NCBI GenBank assembly: GCA_021852225.1
Contig: JAJZOA010000128.1
Location: 1-13,655, forward strand
Reading direction: 5' to 3'
Source: Planctomycetota bacterium
GTDB taxonomy: Bacteria; Planctomycetota; Phycisphaerae; WQYP01
DNA: 13,655 bases
In this document: positions 1-6,420 of the stretch, one piece after another
Position numbering within the stretch: position 1 is the stretch's first letter
How the letters are laid out: every line of letters starts with the position of its first letter
Notes under the pieces: model-generated
Told to the model about the DNA's origin: nothing
Databases searched by the model: none
The model's input: the letters and a program-made list of their open reading frames with translations, nothing else
Program-made: the position numbers and the translations under genes

Positions 1-73
1 TGGCCGCAACTTCTGTTACAATGCCAAATTCGGCTTTTGGGCAGGAAGGCCGACTTAGAAAGGACCATTTTCC

Positions 74-1123
74 ATGAACCAGATCTCCGGTGAGATATTT
101 GATATTACAATTCTTGGCGGAGGCCCAGTCGGTCTTTATGCCGCATATTACGCCGGTCTGCGCCACATGAAAACGAAAATTATTGATTCCCTGGACCAGT
201 TGGGCGGTCAACTGGCGACGCTTTATCCGGAAAAATATATTTTTGACGTAGCCGGTTTCCCCAAAGTTATTGCTCGCGACCTGGTTAAGAATTTAATAGA
301 GCAGGGCCTGCAATATAATCCGTCGGTCTGTCTGAATGAAACCATCGCCGACCTGCGGCGCGATGACGCCCGCGACTGCTATGTTGTGACCTCTGCACAG
401 GGGGAACATGCGACGCGTACACTCTTGATTTGTGCTGGTGCAGGGGCATTCCAACCTCGCAAATTGCCGATACCGGCGGCGGCATCCTTGGAAGGTCGCG
501 GAATTCACTATTTTGTGGGCAAAAAATCCGCATTCGAGAATAAACGACTTTTGATTGTCGGTGGCGGCGACTCCGCACTGGACTGGGCGATGAATCTGCA
601 TGGCATCGCGGGTGAAATCACCATTATCCATCGACGTAATCAATTCCGCGCGCACGAGGACTCCGTTCGAAAGGTTCAGAGCGCGGGAATACCAATTCTG
701 ACATTTTGGGAATTAAAAGAGGTCCTTTCGACCGATAATAAATTAAGCGGCGTGGTCATATATCATAATCAGACCAAGGAAGAGCGCTCGCTGGCAATTG
801 ATGCGATTCTTCCGCAGCTCGGATTTATCAGCTCGCTGGGTGCACTAAAGCAATGGCCCCTGAAAATTGAAGGGCAGTCCATCATGGTGGATCAAAAAAT
901 GCAAACCAACATGAAAGGCATTTTTGCCGCCGGCGATGTGGCAGGATTTGATGGAAAACTGAAGCTGATTGCAACAGGGTTCGGCGAAGCGGCGACAGCT
1001 GTGAATTTTGCTAAAACGCTGATTGATCCCAAAGCCAAGGCTTTTCCTGGCCATAGCAGTGAAATGAGTCCGCAAACGGTTGCCACGGTTGAAGTTGGCC
1101 CGTCTGCAACTCTGGGCGTATAA
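74..1123 (+). CDS. Ferredoxin/flavodoxin--NADP+ reductase, thioredoxin-reductase-like type
   Basis: A cytoplasmic FAD enzyme that moves electrons between NADP(H) and ferredoxin or flavodoxin. The 349-residue length is normal for the TrxR-like FNR family (YumC type). The FAD dinucleotide-binding motif GGGPVG lies at residues 15-20 after a short N-terminal beta strand. A second Rossmann motif, GGGDSALDW, at 163-171 and HRR at 186-188 form the NADPH site; the arginines are the usual 2'-phosphate contacts. The FAD motif AAGD is at 285-288. Between the halves there is no CxxC redox pair, which separates it from true thioredoxin reductase. The C-terminal tail has GHSS near residues 326-329, matching the histidine-containing extension that stacks on the flavin in this family. 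The ATG at 74 is preceded by AAGGA about nine bases upstream. It is the first + strand gene, and its partner ferredoxin is not in the window. Confidence 0.93.
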   Translation: MNQISGEIFDITILGGGPVGLYAAYYAGLRHMKTKIIDSLDQLGGQLATLYPEKYIFDVAGFPKVIARDLVKNLIEQGLQYNPSVCLNETIADLRRDDARDCYVVTSAQGEHATRTLLICAGAGAFQPRKLPIPAAASLEGRGIHYFVGKKSAFENKRLLIVGGGDSALDWAMNLHGIAGEITIIHRRNQFRAHEDSVRKVQSAGIPILTFWELKEVLSTDNKLSGVVIYHNQTKEERSLAIDAILPQLGFISSLGALKQWPLKIEGQSIMVDQKMQTNMKGIFAAGDVAGFDGKLKLIATGFGEAATAVNFAKTLIDPKAKAFPGHSSEMSPQTVATVEVGPSATLGV

Positions 1124-1129
1124 AGGCGT

Positions 1130-1306
1130 ATGGGAAAGGAGGATAAAGGGCTGCTGTGTGTCGCAAAGATGAATTGCGATAATTTGACTTTGCGGCCAAT
1201 TCAACGATTCGCGGGACTGTGCATAAGCCGGGAATCGGGTTACAATTATGACAGGTGCTGTGGCTCCACGAATTGTGCGGAATGGATGCTGCCATTCGAC
1301 TGGTAA
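1130..1306 (+). other. Candidate small cysteine-rich ORF (58 codons), doubtful
   Basis: An open frame starts at ATG 1130, seven bases after the reductase stop. It ends at TAA 1304-1306, two bases before the ATG of the next gene. It would encode 58 residues with six cysteines, including a CC pair (43-44) followed by a cysteine at 49. A strong Shine-Dalgarno-like AAAGGAGG lies inside it at 1135-1142. The start itself has only AAAGG three bases upstream, which is too close. An internal ATG at 1169 is too far (26 bases) from AAAGGAGG. I do not recognise the product. A 58-codon frame is within chance expectation, so it may be plain intergenic DNA. Its one attraction is that the stop next to the downstream ATG could supply translational coupling to a gene that has no Shine-Dalgarno of its own. 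Confidence 0.2.
1241..1246 (+). promoter_or_regulatory. Possible -10 element (TACAAT) for the CBM9-like gene
   Basis: TACAAT, inside GGTTACAATTATG, differs from the sigma-70 consensus at one position and lies 62 bases before the preferred start at 1309. No good -35 is visible at 16-18 bases spacing. The same GTTACAAT string occurs near position 16, about 50 bases before the first gene, where any -35 would lie outside the window. Weak evidence. Confidence 0.25.
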
Positions 1307-1308
1307 AA

Positions 1309-2202
1309 ATGAAGAAGACTGGATTGACAACCTTGAAGATGCTCGGCGTGGTGGCATTGGCTGCTTCGTTGGTATCGGTTTGGCCAGGCTGCAAAGGCAG
1401 CTCAACCACGGGCGGTGGTTCAGGTGACAGCGCAGTGGGCAATCAAGGTACAGGCGCGGTATCGGCGCTGATAGCCAGCCCCGGTGCCAATGCGACCTCT
1501 GCAATGACAAATCCGACCACCAGCCCCTTCTGGAGCCACCAAGCAAAATTAAGTGTCAACACCCAGTCCCATTATCCGCCCGCTGGAACTCAAACAAAGT
1601 TGGCCACCGCTTACGGCAAAAGAGATCTTTATATTTCCCTTATCAATACCGGCCGTGGTCCCTGGTACAAGCCCGGGGCGGCCCCAGGGTCACTTTGGCG
1701 CCGCGACTGCGTACAAGTTTGGCTGGATACTTCGCGACGGCAGAACGGCACGAATTTTTATGAAATCACGATTGCTCCCGATGGCCAGGTGAATCAGGTC
1801 TGGCATCGGTCCAGCACGCCGCCGGCACCAGATTCCAACGGCCAGATAAATTTACTTCAGCCGTACAGCCTGATTCCATGGAATGCCAGGGGATTGCAGG
1901 TTAAAACATTTCACGGAATCTATCATGGGCAGCCATCTTGGAATGTGGTGGTCCGCATTCCACTCAACAGTCTGCCGCGTCCATTGCGTGTAACGCCGCG
2001 GCCAAACGAACGGTTGCGTGCCAATGTGATCCGTTACGTCTGGCAGCCCGTCGGCGATTCGTCCAAACGCCGTCTGGTACAATTCAATCTTTTTCCAGTT
2101 GCGAAGGAATATCAGGCAATGGCACCCTATTGTATGGGGCGGCTTATTTTGTCACCGCCAGATCAGGGAAATCTGACCTTGGCACCTGCGCCAAACCCAT
2201 AA
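1309..2202 (+). CDS. Secreted/lipid-anchored protein with CBM9-like carbohydrate-binding domain
   Basis: From ATG 1309 the product is 297 residues: a KK n-region, a hydrophobic segment (about residues 5-25), then WPGC with the cysteine at 28, followed by a low-complexity Ser/Gly/Thr linker. The body from roughly residue 70 resembles carbohydrate-binding module family 9-like domains. Features are DLYISL, then DCVQVWLDTS followed by FYEITIAPDGQV, a WNVVVRIPLNSL strand, RLRANVIRY, and a closing FPVAKEYQAMAPYCMGRLIL. Proteins like this usually carry the domain for binding sugars or as an orphan secreted module; the ligand cannot be read here. The lipobox is imperfect (Trp-Pro at -3/-2), so the protein could be a lipoprotein or an ordinary secreted one. 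GTG 1255 and ATG 1282 are alternative in-frame starts. 1309 is preferred because it places the signal peptide at the N terminus, though no Shine-Dalgarno precedes it. Confidence 0.8.
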   Translation: MKKTGLTTLKMLGVVALAASLVSVWPGCKGSSTTGGGSGDSAVGNQGTGAVSALIASPGANATSAMTNPTTSPFWSHQAKLSVNTQSHYPPAGTQTKLATAYGKRDLYISLINTGRGPWYKPGAAPGSLWRRDCVQVWLDTSRRQNGTNFYEITIAPDGQVNQVWHRSSTPPAPDSNGQINLLQPYSLIPWNARGLQVKTFHGIYHGQPSWNVVVRIPLNSLPRPLRVTPRPNERLRANVIRYVWQPVGDSSKRRLVQFNLFPVAKEYQAMAPYCMGRLILSPPDQGNLTLAPAPNP

Positions 2203-2324
2203 TTCATGCAGAATTAAATTTTGAATATTCAGTGACTTTGCCATTTGCGGTCGTTCGTCGATCGACTGGCTATACCGCTACCGGGTTGGGGTGATACCTC
2301 GCAGACAGATCATGCGCGGCAGCG

Positions 2325-2368
2325 AAAAAGGGCCGTCATCACGGGTGATGCGTATCCTAAAAATTTTT
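2325..2368. terminator. Probable bidirectional terminator between convergent genes
   Basis: The convergent gap 2203-2356 holds a perfect hairpin, CATCACGGGTGATG at 2337-2350. An A run (2325-2329) lies on its left and TTTTT (2364-2368) on its right. Read on the minus strand, the stem is followed after seven bases by five Ts, which is the better half. On the + strand the T run is 13 bases away, so termination there is less certain. Nothing else is seen in this gap. Confidence 0.4.
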
Positions 2369-3925
2369 ATCTATAGCCGTGTGTAACCTATCTGCTCCCG
2401 GCGCGGCATCCACACTCAGGGCTGCTCCGGCGCTTCCTGGCGCACCAGCGGCCTGAATTTCCAAAGGCATACCCATTTCCAGAGGATAGTCTGAAACCAA
2501 TTGCAAAAGGGCGTCTGTGGCCTGGCTGGAGGAATCCAGCATGGCCACAACCGTACCGCCGCCGCCACTGGCACTTATACGGGCACCAAAGACTCCCGCC
2601 GCCGGTCCAGCCTGCATCAGACGGTTGACCAGCCAATCCGCCTGAGGACATGAAAGCCCCAGTCGCAGGCGATAACTGTGCTGGGAGGCCAGCAGCAGCC
2701 GGCCTGCGCGTTGTAGAACTAGCCGCCGCTGCCGCCCTTCCGGCGACCCGGGAACGACGGCCGCCCTGACGCTGGCGATTGATGCTGCGGGTTCAGAAAG
2801 GTCTTCCATGGCCTGGAGAAAGTTTTCCGCGTGTTCACGTTCCGATACCAGATGGTCGACCGCGGCGCGAACGCGATAAATTTCACCCGGCAGAATCAGC
2901 CCGGCCTCCGGTGAAAGCTCGCCATAGGAACGGAGAAAATCGCTGCCACGCAGCCGGCGCGGCAGCAGAGATCTGAAATATCTGCGATACAGTTCAGGGG
3001 ATGTATTGCCCAGGTATCCATGCAATGGATTATGAATACGACCCAGGTCGCGATAAATCGTTTCCATAATTCGCAGGCCCATGTCACCGGCCAGCCGCAG
3101 GGCAAGCACTGTCTCGCCACTGCGCTTGGCGGAAATTCCCGTGTTCAATGCAAACAGTCGCACATCCGCGGGAAGCGGAATCTGGCCCATTAAATTGTGC
3201 GGCTGGGCGGAATATCGCAGGAGATGGGCGGGTGGACCATCCAGTGCGCACAAAATGGTGAGCGCATCGACCACGTGCCCGCTGGAGGGGCCGAACAGGC
3301 TTTCCGCCCGTTGAATTAAAACGGCTTTTTCCAGCGTGGAAAGGTTTAATTGTGCCGCCCGGCTGATGACCTGAAGCAGCGCCGCGGTAATAGCCGTGGA
3401 ACTTCCTTGGCCTGCGTGCATGGCGATATCTGAATCAATGACAATCGTGGCACCGCGCATCTGCGGAATGTTGGACCGCGACAGCCCCGCGGCCAGCGAA
3501 GGCGCATAATGTCCATCTTTCGCCAGCAGGTAAAATAAACCAGTGAAGGGCAACGTCCACCAGCCTGCCGGTCCGATGCGCGTGACCAGTCGCTGCGGTT
3601 CAGGCAGAGCGTGGCCCGTGGCCGGAAATAGATCATCGGCTGAAAAGCGAATCATGGCATTTGCGGACGTGGAATCAGATGAGCCGAATAATCCTGGAAT
3701 TGTGCGGGCGGCATAAAACACCAGTTGGCCGTCGCTCCGGGGACTGAACGCAACGGCGGCGCGGCGCGGTAGGGCCATATGGGCCACCACTCCACCCGCC
3801 TCGCTGGAAAGCCCGCCAATGATATCCACTCGGCCCGGTGCGCTTTGCACATCGGATGGCCGCGCGCCTTCAATGGCGGCCGCGTGGGCGGTTGTGCGTT
3901 GAATAATGTTTAGAGCGCTGGACAT
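2357..3925 (-). CDS. GHMP-family sugar kinase (galactokinase / L-arabinokinase-like)
   Basis: An ATP-dependent small-molecule kinase of the GHMP superfamily, 522 residues. All three family motifs are present. APGRVDIIGG at residues 29-38 is the N-terminal sugar-binding motif and is closest to the APGRLDxMGG form of L-arabinokinase/galactokinase. AGQGSSTA at 171-178 is the phosphate-binding loop. SASGGGGTVVAM at 451-462 is motif 3. Asp220 in GHVVDALT sits where galactokinases have the catalytic aspartate of MDQ. NTGISAKRSG near 261 matches the galactokinase segment after the active site. A direct sugar-1-kinase role is therefore likely, with galactose or arabinose as the best guesses. The length exceeds classical galactokinase (about 380-400), with additional sequence around 295-345. 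No Shine-Dalgarno precedes ATG 3925. A TATGAT element eight bases upstream suggests a nearly leaderless transcript. Confidence 0.82.
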   Translation of the reverse strand: MSSALNIIQRTTAHAAAIEGARPSDVQSAPGRVDIIGGLSSEAGGVVAHMALPRRAAVAFSPRSDGQLVFYAARTIPGLFGSSDSTSANAMIRFSADDLFPATGHALPEPQRLVTRIGPAGWWTLPFTGLFYLLAKDGHYAPSLAAGLSRSNIPQMRGATIVIDSDIAMHAGQGSSTAITAALLQVISRAAQLNLSTLEKAVLIQRAESLFGPSSGHVVDALTILCALDGPPAHLLRYSAQPHNLMGQIPLPADVRLFALNTGISAKRSGETVLALRLAGDMGLRIMETIYRDLGRIHNPLHGYLGNTSPELYRRYFRSLLPRRLRGSDFLRSYGELSPEAGLILPGEIYRVRAAVDHLVSEREHAENFLQAMEDLSEPAASIASVRAAVVPGSPEGRQRRLVLQRAGRLLLASQHSYRLRLGLSCPQADWLVNRLMQAGPAAGVFGARISASGGGGTVVAMLDSSSQATDALLQLVSDYPLEMGMPLEIQAAGAPGSAGAALSVDAAPGADRLHTAIDKNF

Positions 3926-3933
3926 AACGCTGT

Positions 3934-3939
3934 ATCATA
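3934..3939 (-). promoter_or_regulatory. Possible -10 element (TATGAT) close to the GHMP kinase start
   Basis: TATGAT on the minus strand, one mismatch from consensus, ends eight bases before the ATG at 3925. Transcription would start about two bases upstream of the ATG, giving a leaderless mRNA, which fits the absence of a Shine-Dalgarno. No recognisable -35 is present. Confidence 0.25.
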
Positions 3940-4159
3940 AACAAATACAAGCCTCGCCTCCAGTGATACGCCATAGACCGGCCAACCAAAACGGGCCACC
4001 GCCCTGCAGGCTCGGTCAGAAAGGCGGCAGATTTTAATGGAACGCCGATGTTTGGGCGGAATACTGATCGGGACGATTCAGATACAGAATTCAGTGGCGC
4101 AGCGGGCGGAAGGCCCCTGTCTGGGCGGAATCTGGCCACGATTTAATTATCTGTGGCAG

Positions 4160-4175
4160 AAAAGGCGGCGCCGCC
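4160..4175 (-). terminator. Possible weak terminator after the GNAT gene
   Basis: On the minus strand the perfect 12-base palindrome GGCGGCGCCGCC (4164-4175) is followed at once by TTTT (4163-4160), 24 bases after the GNAT stop. Allowing a four-base loop, only four GC pairs remain and the T run is short, so this is a weak candidate. Confidence 0.3.
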
Positions 4176-4199
4176 CCACCAGCATGAACATTCCCCATA

Positions 4200-4658
4200 T
4201 TAATGGGCATCATCGGCAAGCGGTTTTTCAAACTGTATCAGCAGATCACTGCGCATGGAATCCCAGCGGGTCCCGACAATATCATAACCTACCGCCAGGG
4301 CCAGATGCACCATCGCCTTGTGCCGATTAAGGGCTTCAAACCGGGAATATTCATAGCCATGGGTTTTGGCCCATTCATGATGCGATTCCATAAGCTGGCG
4401 GCCGATTTTCTGACCGCGTAAATCAGAATGCACGCCGACCAGCCAGGTGTAGAAAACGCCCGGCTTAAGTTCAAAGCCGATATTAAATCCGACGGGTCGG
4501 TTATCCAGCGAGGCCAGCATGACCAATACGTTATAGCGGCCCTGAAACCGGCGACGAAAATAATTTTCGTTTTCAGGCGGCCGAAAAACCTGATTATACA
4601 GATCCACGATCATGGGCAACTGTGTTTCTGTTATAATGGAGATATCTGCCTGGGCCAT
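4200..4658 (-). CDS. GNAT-family N-acetyltransferase
   Basis: A 152-residue single-domain acetyl-CoA-dependent acyltransferase. The acetyl-CoA pyrophosphate-binding motif A is the strand WLVGVHSD (72-79) followed by LRGQKIGRQLM (80-90), giving the R-G-x-x-I-G loop. Asn111 in ALNRHKAMVHLALAVGYDIVG and the following GY form motif B, where the asparagine and an aromatic residue commonly contact CoA. The N-terminal ISIITETQLPMIVDLYNQVF segment is the usual first strand and helix of the fold. The acceptor cannot be predicted: no ribosomal-protein (RimI) or aminoglycoside signatures are seen. ATG 4658 has only a weak purine stretch (GGAAAA) upstream. It lies 168 bases downstream of psd on the same strand, so it may be read from the psd transcript or from its own promoter. 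That 168-base gap shows nothing else. Confidence 0.87.
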   Translation of the reverse strand: MAQADISIITETQLPMIVDLYNQVFRPPENENYFRRRFQGRYNVLVMLASLDNRPVGFNIGFELKPGVFYTWLVGVHSDLRGQKIGRQLMESHHEWAKTHGYEYSRFEALNRHKAMVHLALAVGYDIVGTRWDSMRSDLLIQFEKPLADDAH

Positions 4659-4826
4659 ACGCCATTTTCCATAAAGTCACAATTCTATCCGCAATGCAGC
4701 CGCGGACAGTTCAATGAACATCATATACCAATTCGCAAGAAATTTCCCATATCTGCCAAACCGCAGGACCATAGCGGACGACAATTCGGAGGCCAAACCA
4801 AGCATTTCCCGCGGTCACATCAGCCG

Positions 4827-5507
4827 TCAGGTGCGGCGGCGCAGCAAAATGGTGGCACCACCTTTAACCATTTGTCCGACATGCACCAGCGTTTCCCAGT
4901 TTTCAGGATGGGGAACAATGAGTTCCGTCCTACTGCCGAATGCGATCATGCCAAATCTCTGGCCCCGCAACAGACGATCATTTGGCCAGAGCGGCGCGAT
5001 AATGCGCCGCGCAATGGCACCGGACACCTGGCGGAGCACCGCTACAGGTTCACCGTCGGCCGTCTGGCTGACACCGCGCAACACAATCAGGTTGGCCTCA
5101 TTGCGCTGTCCGCTTTGCGGGTGGCGCGCATCCAGAAATTCGCCGGGCGTGTAACGCGTGGAATCTACCACACTATCGCATGGGGAGCGGTTAATATGCA
5201 CATCCAGCACGCTTAGGAATATTCCAACGCGAATCGCGGGGCCGCCCAGATTGTCATCATGGTCCAGACGGGTAATTTCTGTAACTTTACCATCCGCCGG
5301 CGACACCATAATGCCCGCTTCTGTTGGAACCCGTCGAGGCGGATCACGAAAAAAAGCCATGCAGGCCAGTGTCAGGAGAAGAGTTAATGCAGCCAGAGGC
5401 AGGCATAGCGCCGCGATTGCCAGGGTGGCAATGGAACCCGCAACCAGCATGGGCAACCAAAAGGTCCAGCCAAACAGCGATAGCGGAAACCATGGTAACG
5501 GCTTCAT
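4827..5507 (-). CDS. psd: Phosphatidylserine decarboxylase proenzyme (short form)
   Basis: Converts phosphatidylserine to phosphatidylethanolamine at the inner membrane. It is made as a proenzyme that cuts itself to create a pyruvoyl cofactor. The 226 residues fit the short Psd class. Two hydrophobic segments (about 12-30 and 32-52) are followed by FFRDPPR and SPADGKV. The self-processing triad is visible: Asp72 in SPADGK, His104 in LDVHINRSP, and Ser192 in RFGMIAFGSRTEL. Cleavage is expected between Gly191 and Ser192, giving a large beta and a small alpha chain of about 35 residues. This class has FGSR where the long enzymes have LGST. The ATG overlaps the stop of the upstream lipoprotein gene in an ATGA, and no clear Shine-Dalgarno precedes it, so translation is probably coupled. 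The common neighbour pssA, supplying phosphatidylserine, is not in the window. Confidence 0.95.
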   Translation of the reverse strand: MKPLPWFPLSLFGWTFWLPMLVAGSIATLAIAALCLPLAALTLLLTLACMAFFRDPPRRVPTEAGIMVSPADGKVTEITRLDHDDNLGGPAIRVGIFLSVLDVHINRSPCDSVVDSTRYTPGEFLDARHPQSGQRNEANLIVLRGVSQTADGEPVAVLRQVSGAIARRIIAPLWPNDRLLRGQRFGMIAFGSRTELIVPHPENWETLVHVGQMVKGGATILLRRRT

Positions 5508-6187
5508 GAATGCCCACTCGCGGAGGAACCATGTTTGGCTAGCCGCATGACTTGCGGATTGGGCTGCGGAACGAATACTCCGGCCTGCCCAAGGATTGAA
5601 ATAAGTGAACCATCTACCACGAATCCCTTGAATTGGCCGTTAAGAATCTGAAAAAATGGATAACCCATAACTCCCGGAGCATTGCGGGGGGCGCCATCAA
5701 ACAGGAATTTGATTCGTGTGCCCCCAGGGAGAACACCGCGAATCCGATGCGAATATGCGGCCGGGTTCTGATAATAGCTTTGCAGAGAAAGCGGGCTCCC
5801 AATCGGCCCCAGCGGATCGCCAATGTAATCAAGATAATAACGTGACCATGCATCAGGCGGAATCAATCCGTTTTTCCCTATGCCGCCGCTGGCCCGCCCT
5901 TGGGCGGGTGAATGGCTCATGATGGTCCGCGGTTTAATCCAGATCAGCACCGGTTGGGTAAGCGTAAAGACCTGCCCGGCGCGATAGCCCGGACCACTGG
6001 CGACCGCTGGCAGTTTATAGCCAGGAAAACTGCCTGAAGGCGGATTCGGACTGGAACAACCCGCCAGAACCAAGGCGGCAAGGGTGATAGCTGCCCGCAG
6101 AGCAGTTCCCATGCGGCAGCGTACCGCGTGTGTTGTCGATCCAATTTGGGAATCATACCTCTGCCGTTCCTGACTTAAGTGAATCAT
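5504..6187 (-). CDS. Uncharacterised lipoprotein, coupled to psd
   Basis: I do not recognise the family. From ATG 6187 the product is 227 residues. A hydrophobic stretch, ALRAAITLAALVLAGC, ends in a canonical lipobox LAGC with cysteine 44, followed by SSPNPPSG, so the mature protein should be lipid-anchored. The rest is rich in Gly, Pro and aromatic residues, with no transmembrane segments and no catalytic motif I can name. AAGG lies nine bases before 6187 and supports that start, but the resulting n-region is long. The in-frame ATG at 6112 would give a textbook lipoprotein signal peptide without a Shine-Dalgarno. The stop codon overlaps the psd ATG by the ATGA arrangement, so the two are co-translated. 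This suggests, without proving, an envelope role linked to phospholipid synthesis. A run of ten Ts lies just upstream in the leader. Confidence 0.75.
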   Translation of the reverse strand: MIHLSQERQRYDSQIGSTTHAVRCRMGTALRAAITLAALVLAGCSSPNPPSGSFPGYKLPAVASGPGYRAGQVFTLTQPVLIWIKPRTIMSHSPAQGRASGGIGKNGLIPPDAWSRYYLDYIGDPLGPIGSPLSLQSYYQNPAAYSHRIRGVLPGGTRIKFLFDGAPRNAPGVMGYPFFQILNGQFKGFVVDGSLISILGQAGVFVPQPNPQVMRLAKHGSSASGHS

Positions 6188-6201
6188 GTCTGTTTACCTT
6201 C

Positions 6202-6211
6202 AAAAAAAAAA
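6202..6211 (-). repeat. Ten-base T homopolymer in the lipoprotein gene leader
   Basis: Ten As on the + strand (ten Ts in the transcript sense) lie 14 bases before the ATG at 6187, immediately upstream of GAAGG. No stem precedes it that would make it an intrinsic terminator. Tracts of this length are prone to slippage. Confidence 0.6.
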
Positions 6212-6321
6212 GGAGCACCCGTCAACTGAGTCATCACGGATCGCCCGTTATGCCACTACTCTAATGCGAACAGTGATTTCAACCAAGTCGCGACACGCCG
6301 GCCCAGGGGTGCGCGGCCCGA

Positions 6322-6351
6322 GAAAAACAGCAGGGAACCAACGATGGTCCC
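6322..6351 (-). terminator. Probable rho-independent terminator of gyrA
   Basis: On the minus strand, about 70 bases after the gyrA stop, GGGACCATCGTTGGTTCCC can fold as GGG-ACCA, loop TCGT, TGGT-(T)-CCC: seven pairs with one bulged T. It is followed after five bases by TTTTT (6327-6323). The arrangement fits an intrinsic terminator separating gyrA from the lipoprotein-psd genes. Confidence 0.5.
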
Positions 6352-6420
6352 ATGAACCAGCCGACGAGCTGTATAACCCTAACCGGCAACCGGCGCACAA
6401 TTTAACCCGGCCCGAGGTTG

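Noticed and set aside
845..1546. A 233-codon minus-strand frame across the end of the reductase and the next gene's signal region
   Set aside because: Antisense to the C terminus of a conserved enzyme and rich in Ser/Arg/Pro/His, as expected for a shadow frame.
4621..4645. TATAAT-like string on the + strand (TGTTATAATGG) within the GNAT gene
   Set aside because: It lies inside coding sequence, on the opposite strand, and no + strand gene follows it.
4428..5216. A 262-codon + strand frame opposite the GNAT and psd genes
   Set aside because: It runs antisense across two recognisable genes and the gap between them, with low-complexity His/Gln-rich content and no family match.
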